Shown here: positions 41,898-51,560 of the stretch, one piece after another
Numbering within the stretch: position 1 is the stretch's first letter
Layout of the letters: the number at the start of each line of letters is the position of its first letter
NCBI GenBank assembly: GCA_020431995.1
Contig: JAGQHE010000029.1
Location: 1 to 64,000, forward strand
Length of the DNA: 64,000 nt
Direction: 5' to 3'
Source of the DNA: Candidatus Nitrosopumilus sp.
GTDB taxonomy: Archaea > Thermoproteota > Nitrososphaeria > Nitrososphaerales > Nitrosopumilaceae
Program-made: the position numbers and the translations under genes
Notes under the pieces: model-generated
What the model saw: the letters and a program-made list of their open reading frames with translations, nothing else
Database searches by the model: none
Told to the model about the DNA's origin: nothing

Positions 41898-43085
41898 ATG
41901 AAATCCAGGGAAAAACTCCAGATAACAACAATTGCAGTTCTTTCGTTGGCCATAGCGTCACTGCTAATCTATCTGCCTAGTCCTGAATCGCAGGATCTGG
42001 CGCAAACCAAATCCGCAGATGAGAACCTGCTAAGCGGGGCACTGGCGGCCAACACGCAAGACGTCTCCAAGCCTTTCAAACAGTATGATGACACCTACAC
42101 CAGGATTTACAACCAGGTAAATGACTCGATTGTGCAAATCACAAGCACCAGGACAACCACCAATACCAGCATCATCATAAACGGCAGTCCACTGGATCAG
42201 AATGCCGTCGGGCTGGGCTCCGGGTTTGTATATGATAATTCCGGGCACATCGTGACAAACAACCATGTCGTGGAAGGTGCAGACAGCGTAGAGGTGGCAT
42301 TTAACAGCGGAAACTCTTATCCTGCCAAGGTGATTGGGACTGATGCATACAACGACATTGCAGTGCTGGAAATAACAAGTCTTGATGAGGCCGCAAGGCC
42401 CCTTGAGCTTGCAGACTCGTCTGCCCTGATGATCGGCGAGCCGGCAATTGCAATCGGTAACCCCTTCGGACTAAGCAACACAATGACGACCGGAATAATA
42501 AGCCAGACTGGACGCCTCTTGCCGACCCAGAACAATGGAGGCTTCTCAATACCTGACATAATCCAGACTGATGCTGCAATAAACCCTGGAAACTCTGGCG
42601 GCCCACTGCTTGACATCAACGGCCAGGTGATTGGAATGAACACTGCCATACAGACAAAGACAGGCGAGTTCTCCGGGATAGGGTTTGCAGTACCGTCAAA
42701 CACAATCAGCAGGATAGTCCCTGCCCTGATTAAAAACGGGGCATACGAGCACCCGTGGCTTGGGATATCCGGAATGGACGTGACATCCAAGATTACAGAC
42801 GCGCTGGGGCTGCCTAAAAACTTCAAGGGAGTTGCAATAGTGAGCACCATAGAGGACGGGCCTGCAAAGAAGGCAGGGCTGCATGAGGCAGCATACAACA
42901 ACAGGCAGGAGATTCAAAGTGCAGACATCATAACTGCAGTGGACGGGCAGCCTGTAAGGTCGATGAGCGACATAATATACCACATCTCGACAAAGAACGT
43001 CGGGGACAAGATGCTGCTTACCGTAAACAGGGATGGCAAGGCAATCGACCTGTACGTCACGCTGCAGAGCAGGCCGAATGCTTGA
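41898..43085 (+). CDS. htrA: HtrA/DegP-type serine protease
   Basis: 395 residues. Signal anchor LQITTIAVLSLAIASLLIYL, trypsin-like domain with His123 (TNNHVVEG), Asp153 (YNDIAVLEI) and Ser233 (NPGNSGGPLLD), then one PDZ domain (residues about 285-390; GVAIVSTIEDGPAKKAGLHE). A membrane-tethered quality-control protease facing the pseudoperiplasm. Length and layout are normal for the family. Preceded by GAGGTG. Confidence 0.93.
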   Translation: MKSREKLQITTIAVLSLAIASLLIYLPSPESQDLAQTKSADENLLSGALAANTQDVSKPFKQYDDTYTRIYNQVNDSIVQITSTRTTTNTSIIINGSPLDQNAVGLGSGFVYDNSGHIVTNNHVVEGADSVEVAFNSGNSYPAKVIGTDAYNDIAVLEITSLDEAARPLELADSSALMIGEPAIAIGNPFGLSNTMTTGIISQTGRLLPTQNNGGFSIPDIIQTDAAINPGNSGGPLLDINGQVIGMNTAIQTKTGEFSGIGFAVPSNTISRIVPALIKNGAYEHPWLGISGMDVTSKITDALGLPKNFKGVAIVSTIEDGPAKKAGLHEAAYNNRQEIQSADIITAVDGQPVRSMSDIIYHISTKNVGDKMLLTVNRDGKAIDLYVTLQSRPNA

Positions 43086-43111
43086 ACTGATTCTGAGAAA
43101 ATGTTGCAAAG

Positions 43112-43432
43112 ATGAATGCAAACTTTAATGCCAGATACGATTACAAGAATAACAAACAGTATTCATATAAAATTATCTTGCAAGATACTTTGCAACAGTT
43201 TGCGAATTTTATTGTAGATAAAAAGAAAGAACTGGAGTTTGCCATCCCAAAGATCCATCCCAGTAACAAAAACACCACATTACTGAGTAACAAAATTCTT
43301 GGCATCACTCCACACCAGAGAAAACAGATGGGAATAAGCAAGTCAACCCTGCATTATCTGAAAAATAACATCATTCAGGGAAAACAGACAAGGGCCTATT
43401 CCAAGACACTGGATAAGATACAACGGCTGTAA
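43112..43432 (+). pseudogene. C-terminal fragment of a Cas1/casposase-family integrase
   Basis: 106 residues. DTLQQFANFIVDKKKELEF, then HQRKQMGISKSTLHYLKNNI and a short tail. This pattern (helical VxxLADFITGKKKxLDF, an IxxMxYxxRKKMGISKGTLHYMKKN end) is that of the C-terminal lobe of archaeal Cas1 and of casposase Cas1. The N-terminal beta domain and catalytic residues are missing, and no cas2, cas4 or repeats are nearby. I read it as a relic of a casposon or CRISPR locus. Confidence 0.55.
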
Positions 43433-43752
43433 CGTTATTGAGAATACTTTTTGTTTCAAATAACATTACTGACAAAAAACAGAATCTTGATCAGATGTTG
43501 TTATTTGTGCCCAGAGTAACAAAACGAGCCGTTATTGTAACACTGTCAGGCACAAAAAATAACGTTATGATATCGTTATCACGCATGATTTTTCAGGAGA
43601 ATAGGGTAATGTTACATGGAAAAATATTATTGTAAAATAAAAAATACAATCTGTAAAATATTGTAACAGTATGAAAATAAAAAAAGGCTCTATCTAGAGC
43701 ACATAAAACAATTCGTCATGATGTTATTTGTTTGACAGATACGTTTAGAATA
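43430..43752. repeat. palindrome-rich AT stretch after the Cas1 fragment
   Basis: A perfect 10-bp palindrome ATAACGTTAT at 43559-43568 and a nine-of-ten copy TAACGTTATT at 43430-43439, plus several GTTATTGT/ACGTTAT variants (about 43529, 43571, 43612). No protein-like frame. It may be a decayed end of a mobile element or a regulator-binding region. Confidence 0.4.
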
Positions 43753-45870
43753 TTATTTTACAATGATTTTCCCAACTTTCCAGGGATGAACCATGCAAAA
43801 ATAATGAATCACTCCTGCTTTGTCAGGAACATATTCGAATGAATTTCCTGGCATAAGCAAACCTGTATCAAATTCGCCACTCGGACCGCCTTCTGCTGTT
43901 TCTGCTGTAAATGTGTGTGCCACAGTATCAGTGTTCAAAAATACTATCTTTTGTCCTTTTTTTATGATTAATGTCTGTGGATCTAGATATTTTCCATCGT
44001 CTCTAGGAGCTCCAGAACCATTGAGAGGTCTTACGATATTAGATGATTGAATTGTTTTTCCTCCCAACTGACTCCCAATTATTTCTATTTCTGTCGTATT
44101 CTCTGGAAATTCAATAGATAATGTTCTATGATCGTCAAATCGTCTTTCATCAATTAACGTTTCATCACCATCGGCCAATACAATAAACTCCTCATCCTGA
44201 GAGTTTCTCTTTGAATCAATCAATGATCTAGGTAATGTCACAAATAACTCTCCTCTTGAAATTGCAGATATTTTGAAGATTAGGGAATTAGAATCGTGAT
44301 CTGGCAGAATATTTTTCAGATCGCCTCCATTAATTAGATAAGATAAATCGTAACTTTCATCATCTAGTTGTATTATATTGGATAATAATTTTGAAACATT
44401 TTTCTTTATGAAGGTGATTTTTACGCTTTGTTGATTTTTAGCATTTCCACAAGTTGCTAAGATCGTATAATTCTCAGAATGATTCCAAAGAGGGCCTTCT
44501 GGTGTGTGTTCTGCTTTAAAATCCCACGAAGTGTCAACATCTACTTGGAAAATAGCAACAGCTTGGTTTTTTGAATTGACTATTCTTAATGATACTGGCA
44601 CATTTGGAAGTCTTGGATTAACATTTCCGGTAATGATTATGGGTGTATTTTCATCATAAGTTGTTTTGTTTGTAAAAAGCTTTATTGTAGTTAGTTCATC
44701 AAGATGTTTGATTTGAGAAATTTGTTTGTATGCATCTTTGATCATAGTTGTAACATAATCCACCTCATTGGACGTAGGATTGTATTTAGTATGCACAATT
44801 TTATTTCGAATGCCACGAATTCTTGTTAATTCTCCTACATTATTAGGATCTAAGATTCCATTTTGAGCAGCCGTTTTGACTAGATATGAAAATGAGCGGT
44901 TTAATCTGTTCTCTTCTATTCCATAATTTCTCAATGCATCTCGTAATGTATCTTCAAATTCTGAAAATGCGTTAACTATTTTACCTGTTTGAATGTCATA
45001 GTTTTCCCCTGAGCCAAGGAATTCAGTATCTTTTTGGATATGCTCTTTTGTAGGTAATTCCGCATAATCTGTGTCTCTAATTGAAACATAATCTTGAATC
45101 TGACAAAGAAATTCTAATAATACTTTCTCTCTTGTCGTATCTTTCGTTTTTAGATTAATAACAATAAGATCGTCGTTTTCATATTCGTTTATTTTCTTTT
45201 CATCAGCATCAAATAATACTATATATCCTTTATTCATAAAATCCCTAAGCTGTTTTTTAAGAATATGACGCAGTTGTTGAAAATGAGAGTCACTCAAACT
45301 ATATCCAATAAACAAAGGTGTTTTTGTTGAAAGCCATGCTGCAAGATTTGTAGCTAATACAGGATGCCTATCTAGGAAATTTTCATAATCTTCTTGTGTT
45401 ATAACAATGTCTCTATGATGTGTGAAATCACCATGAATTTTTATGATGTTTGTATGAGTAGACGGCGAATATTTTCCAATATGTTCATCACCTGCGATCA
45501 CATGGATTGGTTTTTTATTGAAAAAAGCATCCTCTAACAATGATTCAAAGTTTGTAGTTACAATTGTATCAAATGCAACTATTGTAGTTAATTTACAATG
45601 AACTTTTCCTGGTTTTGCGGCATATACATGTAGAAGTTCAGATAATTTTCGTATGAGTTCATTCGTACCAAATTCTTTTGCATAATTTGATGCAGCAATT
45701 AATGGTTCATTCGATTTTTCTCTCAGATCTTTTGACAATCCTATTGCCAATTCATTCCAACTAGGCATTGTTAACCCATTTGGCATTTCAGCATTTTTGG
45801 AAAATCCTGCACCTATGAATAACAAACAACGTTTTGCTTGAATTGCTTTAAGAAGAGGGTCTGGTATCAT
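43753..45870 (-). CDS. SIR2-HEPN-like-Ig-cupredoxin fusion protein
   Basis: 705 residues in one uninterrupted frame. Residues 1-260: SIR2-like domain with GAGFSKNA (20-27), TTNFESLLEDA (105-115), KIHGD (144-148) and FIGYSLSD (188-195), all NADase motifs present. Residues 295-390: helical segment with RNKIVH (355-360), an Rx4H HEPN-type motif. Residues about 393-490: Ig-like domain and 501-600: beta domain with FVTLPRSLID, both typical of exported thaumarchaeal proteins. Residues 626-705: cupredoxin with His652, Cys692, His695 (FCMVHPWK); the axial Met position is Lys. No signal peptide or membrane helix. The gene is AT-rich and stands alone beside a Cas1-like relic; likely an undescribed defence or stress effector. 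Confidence 0.85.
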   Translation of the reverse strand: MIPDPLLKAIQAKRCLLFIGAGFSKNAEMPNGLTMPSWNELAIGLSKDLREKSNEPLIAASNYAKEFGTNELIRKLSELLHVYAAKPGKVHCKLTTIVAFDTIVTTNFESLLEDAFFNKKPIHVIAGDEHIGKYSPSTHTNIIKIHGDFTHHRDIVITQEDYENFLDRHPVLATNLAAWLSTKTPLFIGYSLSDSHFQQLRHILKKQLRDFMNKGYIVLFDADEKKINEYENDDLIVINLKTKDTTREKVLLEFLCQIQDYVSIRDTDYAELPTKEHIQKDTEFLGSGENYDIQTGKIVNAFSEFEDTLRDALRNYGIEENRLNRSFSYLVKTAAQNGILDPNNVGELTRIRGIRNKIVHTKYNPTSNEVDYVTTMIKDAYKQISQIKHLDELTTIKLFTNKTTYDENTPIIITGNVNPRLPNVPVSLRIVNSKNQAVAIFQVDVDTSWDFKAEHTPEGPLWNHSENYTILATCGNAKNQQSVKITFIKKNVSKLLSNIIQLDDESYDLSYLINGGDLKNILPDHDSNSLIFKISAISRGELFVTLPRSLIDSKRNSQDEEFIVLADGDETLIDERRFDDHRTLSIEFPENTTEIEIIGSQLGGKTIQSSNIVRPLNGSGAPRDDGKYLDPQTLIIKKGQKIVFLNTDTVAHTFTAETAEGGPSGEFDTGLLMPGNSFEYVPDKAGVIHYFCMVHPWKVGKIIVK

Positions 45871-46285
45871 TAGTTATTGTCCTGTGAACTCAATGTCTTT
45901 TGGATACAATGTTTGTTCTAGTGTGGTTCCTTGTAAGAACACTAAAATTTTCTGCTATTCCAATCACCAAAAACCTGTCGCAATTCTTGATTGTTTTAGG
46001 CATGAAATTTAATGTAACATGTATGGCTCTAGATATGTCCAAAAAAATCATTTTCCTACTTTACACCTGAGAAAAGTTAGTGCAAAATCTTTTGTTCTAA
46101 CTATATCCCCATACACGTTGTGCTCCCAGTATAATTTGAACTCCCATAAAAAACTGAAATCAGTTGTTTCTTGATTTTTATTGGAAGTTGAACCGGAAAA
46201 TTTGCTAACCTACAGTTTGAATCTGATTGTCATTCTAAAAGACGTTAAACGGCAGTTATTTCCTATCGAACAATGCATCTGCCGG
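45871..46285. other. AT-rich gap upstream of the fusion gene
   Basis: No gene seen on either strand. It must contain the promoter of the fusion gene (reading leftward) but no canonical box stands out at the expected distance. Confidence 0.4.
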
Positions 46286-46447
46286 CTATTGTAATGAACA
46301 ATGAATGTCACAAAATAATACTATCCCGTTTGGTAACGTCTTGGCCGATATGGAATGACCCTCCTCTAGCCCCTTTCCGCAGATATAGCATTCGACCCTG
46401 CTTACCGAAGTAGGCATGTTCTGTGCAAGTACCTGCGTATTGTGCAT
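46286..46447 (-). CDS. small zinc protein divergent from trpE
   Basis: 53 residues from ATG 46447 (43 from ATG 46417). ECYICGKGLEEGHSISAK then VLFCDIHCSLQ: a CxxC and a CxxHC pair form a zinc site. It is divergent from trpE, with a TACCGTA direct repeat between. Confidence 0.6.
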   Translation of the reverse strand: MHNTQVLAQNMPTSVSRVECYICGKGLEEGHSISAKTLPNGIVLFCDIHCSLQ

Positions 46448-46502
46448 GATCTTCTGTTTTGTCCCTCGCATGATGCTGATGCGATCAACTGTCCTATAAA
46501 GG

Positions 46503-46519
46503 TACCGTACTATACCGTA
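46503..46519 (+). promoter_or_regulatory. TACCGTA direct repeat between the zinc gene and trpE
   Basis: TACCGTA-CTA-TACCGTA. Ten-bp periodicity (one helical turn) places both heptamers on the same DNA face, as in many operators. It is about 100 nt upstream of the trpE start. Possible regulator site for either gene. Confidence 0.4.
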
Positions 46520-46584
46520 ACCCTCCTATGCCTGACAAATCGGCAGTTTTTAACAAATAAAATTGCGCAAACCCAGATAATCAG

Positions 46585-46590
46585 TTTAAA
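46585..46590 (+). promoter_or_regulatory. box A of the trp operon
   Basis: TTTAAA about 31 nt before GTG 46619; favours that start with a leader of a few nucleotides. Confidence 0.45.
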
Positions 46591-46618
46591 TAATAAACCG
46601 TCAGAACCATCCTTATGG

Positions 46619-47968
46619 GTGGACACCTTTGGAAAGACTCAGGCAAAAATAGTTTCCCTAGACTTGTCTGAAAACCAGTTTCAAATTTACAATAAAATCT
46701 CAAGAAATTACTCTCATTCCTTTCTCTTCGAGTCCCTTACCGGCCCCGAGGTCCTCTCTGAGACGTCCGTGATGGGCTTTGATCCAAAGACAATCTTCAA
46801 GGGATTCTCAGACAGGGTGGAAATAACGCGGGACGGCAGCAAGGAGATCCTCTTTACTGACAATCCTTTTGAGGAACTAAAGAGACTGCTTGGAAAGTCC
46901 GATGATCAGAGATACAGGTATCTTGGCGGCGCGGTAGGGATTGTAAACTATGACGCAATAAGGCTCGTCGAGGACATTGGTGACTCGCACGGCTCGCCCC
47001 AGACGCTGATGGAGTTTGGAATCTATGACGACGGCATACTGTATGACAACCTGCACAAAAAGCTGTTTTATTTCTACCATGATGAAAACAGGTTTGACCG
47101 TCTTGTCATGGGGGATGGCTCGTTTGGGAAATTCGTCTCCAGCGATGCAAGGCCAAACATGGACGAAAAAGAATATTCTGAAATCGTAAACAAGGCAAAA
47201 AAATACATCCGTGACGGGGATGTCTTCCAGGTCGTCCTGTCCCGGAAATTTGCATTTGATACAAGCGGCGACTCGCTGACACTGTACAAAACGCTAAGGA
47301 GTTTGAACCCGTCACCTTACATGTATCACCTGAAGCAGGACTCCAAAACAATCATTGGCGCATCCCCTGAAATGCTGGTCAGGATAACCGGCGACAAGGT
47401 GGAGACATTCCCGATTGCGGGAACCAGGAAAGTCACTGATGATGAGGAGAAGAACAGGCAGCTGTCAGAGGAGCTAATCCGTGACGAGAAGGAGCTGGCA
47501 GAGCACACGATGCTTGTGGACCTTGGCAGAAATGACATCGGCCGTGTATGCAAGTACGGGACGGTCCACTTAGAATCCCTGATGGAGATAAAACGATTCA
47601 GTCACGTCCAGCACATTGTCAGCCATGTCGTAGGCAGGCTGGCGCCTGAAAACGACATGTTTGATGCGTTTCAAGCAGTATTCCCGGCAGGGACGGTCTC
47701 TGGCGCCCCGAAGGTCAGGGCAATGGAGATCATAGACGAGCTGGAGACGGAAGCAAGGGGGCCATATGCAGGGGCAGTAGGCTATTTCTCTTACAACGGA
47801 TGCTGCGACTTTGCAATTGCAATCAGGAGCATATTCATCGAAGGCGGTGCAGGGTTTGTGCAGTCAGGTGCTGGCATTGTTTCAGACTCTGTGGCAGAAA
47901 ACGAGTTCAAGGAGACAGAGCACAAGGCAGGGGCAATGCTCCAGGCATTAAGGGAGGCATCAGATTGA
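46619..47968 (+). CDS. trpE: anthranilate synthase component I
   Basis: 449 residues from GTG 46619. Converts chorismate with ammonia to anthranilate. Chorismate-domain motifs: DVFQVVLSRKF, AGTRKVTDDEEKNRQ, LVDLGRNDIGRVCKYGTV, FPAGTVSGAPKVRAMEIID and YAGAVGYFSYNG. An upstream open frame to 46442 lacks homology and precedes the box A. First gene of the operon; its TGA overlaps the TTG start of trpG. Confidence 0.95.
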   Translation: MDTFGKTQAKIVSLDLSENQFQIYNKISRNYSHSFLFESLTGPEVLSETSVMGFDPKTIFKGFSDRVEITRDGSKEILFTDNPFEELKRLLGKSDDQRYRYLGGAVGIVNYDAIRLVEDIGDSHGSPQTLMEFGIYDDGILYDNLHKKLFYFYHDENRFDRLVMGDGSFGKFVSSDARPNMDEKEYSEIVNKAKKYIRDGDVFQVVLSRKFAFDTSGDSLTLYKTLRSLNPSPYMYHLKQDSKTIIGASPEMLVRITGDKVETFPIAGTRKVTDDEEKNRQLSEELIRDEKELAEHTMLVDLGRNDIGRVCKYGTVHLESLMEIKRFSHVQHIVSHVVGRLAPENDMFDAFQAVFPAGTVSGAPKVRAMEIIDELETEARGPYAGAVGYFSYNGCCDFAIAIRSIFIEGGAGFVQSGAGIVSDSVAENEFKETEHKAGAMLQALREASD

Positions 47969-48561
47969 AATTCCTAATCATTGACAATTATGACTCGTTT
48001 GTGTACAACATTGCCCAGTATCTCGGGGAGCTTGGCGTGGAGTGCGACGTGATCAGAAATGACAAGATAACGCTTGACGAAATCAGAAAAAGAAGATATG
48101 ACGCGATAATAATATCCCCTGGCCCCGGCACCCCTGAGGACAGGAAATACTTTGGGGTCTGCAGTGACGTGATAAAGGAACTGGGATCCCAGACGCCAAT
48201 ACTGGGAGTATGCCTTGGACACCAGGGAATAATTGACGCGTTTGGCGGCAAGGTCACAAATGCCGGCTGCGTGCGGCATGGCAAGACAAGCCCCGTTGAT
48301 CATGCGGATTCGGAGCTGTTCAAGGGCGTAAGAAACCCTTTCAGGGCCACCAGATATCACAGCCTGGTCGGAGACAAGACGGTGATACCTGACGTCCTGC
48401 AGGTGACTGCGACGGCAGCAGACGACGGGGAGGTGATGGCAGTACAGCATAAGGAGCACCTCATCCAAGGGGTGCAGTTCCATCCGGAGTCGATAATGAC
48501 CGAGGACGGCAAAAAGATTCTTGGGAACTTTGTCAGGCAGGTAAGGGAGAAAAGGAAATGA
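47965..48561 (+). CDS. trpG: anthranilate synthase component II (glutamine amidotransferase)
   Basis: 198 residues from TTG 47965 (TTGA overlap with trpE). Class I GATase: IIDNYDSFVYNIAQYLGELG, IIISPGPGTPED, nucleophile Cys in LGVCLGHQGI, and VQFHPESIMTEDG with catalytic His/Glu. Supplies ammonia to TrpE. The 3' end overlaps trpD by ATGA. Confidence 0.96.
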   Translation: MKFLIIDNYDSFVYNIAQYLGELGVECDVIRNDKITLDEIRKRRYDAIIISPGPGTPEDRKYFGVCSDVIKELGSQTPILGVCLGHQGIIDAFGGKVTNAGCVRHGKTSPVDHADSELFKGVRNPFRATRYHSLVGDKTVIPDVLQVTATAADDGEVMAVQHKEHLIQGVQFHPESIMTEDGKKILGNFVRQVREKRK

Positions 48562-49604
48562 TCTCAGAGTTGATTCTGGCACTGAAGGAAGGGACGGATC
48601 TTACATACGAGCAGATGAGCCAGGCAATGGCAGATGTCCTGTCGGGCAGGACAAGCGACTCGCAAAATGCCGACTTTTTGTCATACCTGGCAGACAAGGG
48701 GGAGACAGACGACGAGTTGCTTGGGATGCTGGACAAAATGCAGGAATTCTCACTTAAAGTTAAGCCCAGAAACAAGGGGACCATAATTGACATGTGCGGG
48801 ACCGGGGGAGACCGCCTTCATACATTTAACATATCTACTGCCGCGTCATTTGTCGTGGCAGCAGCTGGCGGGACTGTTGCAAAGCACGGGAACCGCTCAA
48901 GCTCGGGAGTCTCTGGCAGCGCGGACGTCTTTGAGCATTTCGGATATGACCTGGATATGGAGCCTGCAAGCATTGCAGACATTCTGCAAAAGCACGGCAT
49001 CTGCTTCATGTTTGCACAAAAGTTCCATCCCGCGATGAGACACGTGTCTGCGGCAAGAAAGACGCTTGGGAGAAGAACTGCCTTTAACCTTCTGGGCCCG
49101 CTGTCAAATCCTGCCGGCGTGACAAGCCAGCTGGTCGGCGTGTCCTCTGCAGAGTATCTGGACAGGCTGCCGCTTATTCTGAAGAGGAGGGGGGCAGAAA
49201 ACATCATGACAGTCCGTTCAGATGACGGCATGGATGAGTTCTCTACAAGCTCAGTCAACCGAGTATGTGTCCTAAAGGACGGCAAGGTGCTGATGAACGC
49301 AATTGATCCTGAGGTGCTGGGCTTGCACAAGTCATCGCTGAAGGACATACAGGTCAGCTCCAGAGACGGCGCAATCAGGTCGTTTGTAGGGGTGCTAAAC
49401 GGCACTGCAAACCGGCCCATGATGGAGACTGTCGCGCTTAATGCGGCTGGCGGACTGATTGTCGCAAACGTCTGCAAAAACTTTGAGGAGGCAATACAGG
49501 TTGCACTGGAGACGATGGACAGCGGCAAGGCGTTTGCACTGCTGAAGAGGTTTGTCCAGGACACTGGCGACATATCAAAGCTAAAGGAGGTTGCAGATGG
49601 CTGA
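48558..49604 (+). CDS. trpD: anthranilate phosphoribosyltransferase
   Basis: 348 residues. PRPP-binding glycine loop MCGTGGDRLHTFNISTAASF, KHGNRSSSGVSGSADVFEHF and FAQKFHPAMRHVSAARKTLG with NLLGPLSNPAG. Adds phosphoribose to anthranilate. ATGA overlap with trpG indicates coupled translation. Confidence 0.96.
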   Translation: MISELILALKEGTDLTYEQMSQAMADVLSGRTSDSQNADFLSYLADKGETDDELLGMLDKMQEFSLKVKPRNKGTIIDMCGTGGDRLHTFNISTAASFVVAAAGGTVAKHGNRSSSGVSGSADVFEHFGYDLDMEPASIADILQKHGICFMFAQKFHPAMRHVSAARKTLGRRTAFNLLGPLSNPAGVTSQLVGVSSAEYLDRLPLILKRRGAENIMTVRSDDGMDEFSTSSVNRVCVLKDGKVLMNAIDPEVLGLHKSSLKDIQVSSRDGAIRSFVGVLNGTANRPMMETVALNAAGGLIVANVCKNFEEAIQVALETMDSGKAFALLKRFVQDTGDISKLKEVADG

Positions 49605-50373
49605 GAACATCCTGAGGAAGCTTGTTAACAACTCCCAGATGGCAATCGATGAAGGCGTCTATGAGATAGACGCGAATCTGAAAAAGTCGGCTCAGGATTT
49701 CAAGCAGATCATCAGCACGAACCCGCATCCGACACTGCTGACTGAGATCAAGTTCTCATCCCCATCATTGGGCAAGATCAGGACGCTGGCAGATCCGGTG
49801 AGCATCGCGCACCAGATGATTGCCGGAGGATCAAAGGCCCTTTCGGTGCTGACCCAGCCGCACCTGTTCAACGGCTCACCAGAGTACTTCATGAAGGTAA
49901 GGCAGGCAGTGGACGTCCCGATGCTGATGAAGGACATAATGATTGACAAAGTCCAGATTGACGCTGCAAAAAAGATAGGGGCAGACTATATGCTTCTCAT
50001 CCAGTCCCTTTTTGATCAGAAGTTCCTCTCAGACATTGACGAGATCATAGGCTACGGGCACAGGCAGGGACTGAGCATCCTGCTTGAGGTCCACACAAAG
50101 CAGGAGCTCCAAAACGCGCTTAACACTGATGCGGACCTGATCGGAATCAACAACAGAAACCTTGACACGCTTGAAATTGATCTGAGGACAACGGAGAGAA
50201 TCCTTTCGGGATCCGAAAGGACAGGGCTGATTCTCTCTGAAAGCGGCATTGACACTCCTGAGGACATTAGATATCTAAAAAAGTGCGGTGCTGACGCATT
50301 CTTGATAGGATCAAGCATAATGAAAAATGACAATATTGAAGAGCAGGTAAGAAGGCTGGTGAATGCGTATTGA
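49597..50373 (+). CDS. trpC: indole-3-glycerol phosphate synthase
   Basis: 258 residues from ATG 49597, inside the 3' end of trpD. TIM barrel: [67 protein letters not shown] and [10 protein letters not shown]. Monofunctional: no fused TrpF barrel. Confidence 0.95.
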   Translation: MAENILRKLVNNSQMAIDEGVYEIDANLKKSAQDFKQIISTNPHPTLLTEIKFSSPSLGKIRTLADPVSIAHQMIAGGSKALSVLTQPHLFNGSPEYFMKVRQAVDVPMLMKDIMIDKVQIDAAKKIGADYMLLIQSLFDQKFLSDIDEIIGYGHRQGLSILLEVHTKQELQNALNTDADLIGINNRNLDTLEIDLRTTERILSGSERTGLILSESGIDTPEDIRYLKKCGADAFLIGSSIMKNDNIEEQVRRLVNAY

Positions 50374-51560
50374 AGTATCCTAAAGACGGCCGGTTCGGGG
50401 AGTTTGGTGGGAAGTACATACCAGAGACGCTGGTTCCCGCAATCGAGGAGCTGGAGGAAAATTATCTCAAGTTCAAAAATGACAGCAGCTTCAAAAAGGA
50501 GCTTGACTACTATCTCAGGGTATATGCTGGAAGGCCGACGCCGCTGTACTATGCAAAGAACCTCTCAGAAAAAATCGGCGGGGCAAAAATCTATCTCAAA
50601 AGAGAGGACCTGCTGCACGGGGGGGCCCACAAAATCAACAACACTCTGGGCCAGGCAATCCTTGCAAAAAGAATGAACAAGAAAAGAATCATCGCTGAGA
50701 CCGGGGCAGGGCAGCACGGGGTCGCTACTGCCATGGCATGCGCGTCACTTGGAATGAAGTCCGAGGTGTATATGGGCTACAAGGACACGATAAGGCAGAA
50801 GCTAAACGTGTACAGGATGAATATGCTTGGCTCCAAGGTGCATCCTGTAAAATCAGGGTCCATGACGCTAAAGGACGCAATCAACGACGCGATAAGGGAC
50901 TGGATTACCAACGTGGAGACGACATACTATCTCCTCGGCTCTGCAGTGGGGCCGCACCCGTATCCAGTAATGGTAAGGGACTTTCAAAGCGTGATTGGCA
51001 AGGAAATCAAGGCGCAGATGAAGAAGATAAACAACAAGGCACCTGACTGCGTCATAGCATGTGTGGGCGGCGGCTCCAACGCAATCGGAACGTTCTATCC
51101 GCTTGTCGACACCAGCGCAGAAATCATCGGCGTGGAGGCCGCAGGGCACGGGCTGAAATCAAAGATGCACTCTGCGACGCTGTCTGCCGGAAGCAAGGGC
51201 GTACTGCATGGGATGATGACATATCTGCTCCAGGACAAGGAGGGCCAGATTACAGAGACACACAGCATCTCGGCAGGACTTGATTACCCTGGAGTAGGCC
51301 CTGAGCACTCATACTATAAGGACACAAAGCGCATCAAATACCACTCAGCTACTGACAAGGAGGTGATTGAGGCATTTCTGACACTGACAAGGACAGAGGG
51401 AATAATCCCTGCGCTTGAATCGTCTCATGCCATTGCCGAAGCGATGAAGGTTGCAAGAAAAGGAAAGAAATCAGAGTCAATCGTGGTCACGCTGTCTGGC
51501 AGAGGGGACAAGGACGTCGAAGAGGTACAGAACTATCTGGATGGGCATGTCAAGGATTAA
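50370..51560 (+). CDS. trpB: tryptophan synthase beta chain
   Basis: 396 residues from TTG 50370, TTGA overlap with trpC. PLP lysine in [35 protein letters not shown] and the phosphate loop [12 protein letters not shown], and the family-typical [16 protein letters not shown]. Class TrpB1 (N-terminus [13 protein letters not shown]), which pairs with TrpA. Confidence 0.97.
   Translation: MKYPKDGRFGEFGGKYIPETLVPAIEELEENYLKFKNDSSFKKELDYYLRVYAGRPTPLYYAKNLSEKIGGAKIYLKREDLLHGGAHKINNTLGQAILAKRMNKKRIIAETGAGQHGVATAMACASLGMKSEVYMGYKDTIRQKLNVYRMNMLGSKVHPVKSGSMTLKDAINDAIRDWITNVETTYYLLGSAVGPHPYPVMVRDFQSVIGKEIKAQMKKINNKAPDCVIACVGGGSNAIGTFYPLVDTSAEIIGVEAAGHGLKSKMHSATLSAGSKGVLHGMMTYLLQDKEGQITETHSISAGLDYPGVGPEHSYYKDTKRIKYHSATDKEVIEAFLTLTRTEGIIPALESSHAIAEAMKVARKGKKSESIVVTLSGRGDKDVEEVQNYLDGHVKD

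Noticed and set aside
41731-41901. 56-residue frame coupled to the htrA start by ATGA
   Set aside because: No motif or conserved-looking pattern; the overlap may be coincidental.
43438-43635. 65-residue plus-strand frame after the Cas1 fragment
   Set aside because: Occupies palindrome-rich AT DNA and shows no protein-like pattern.
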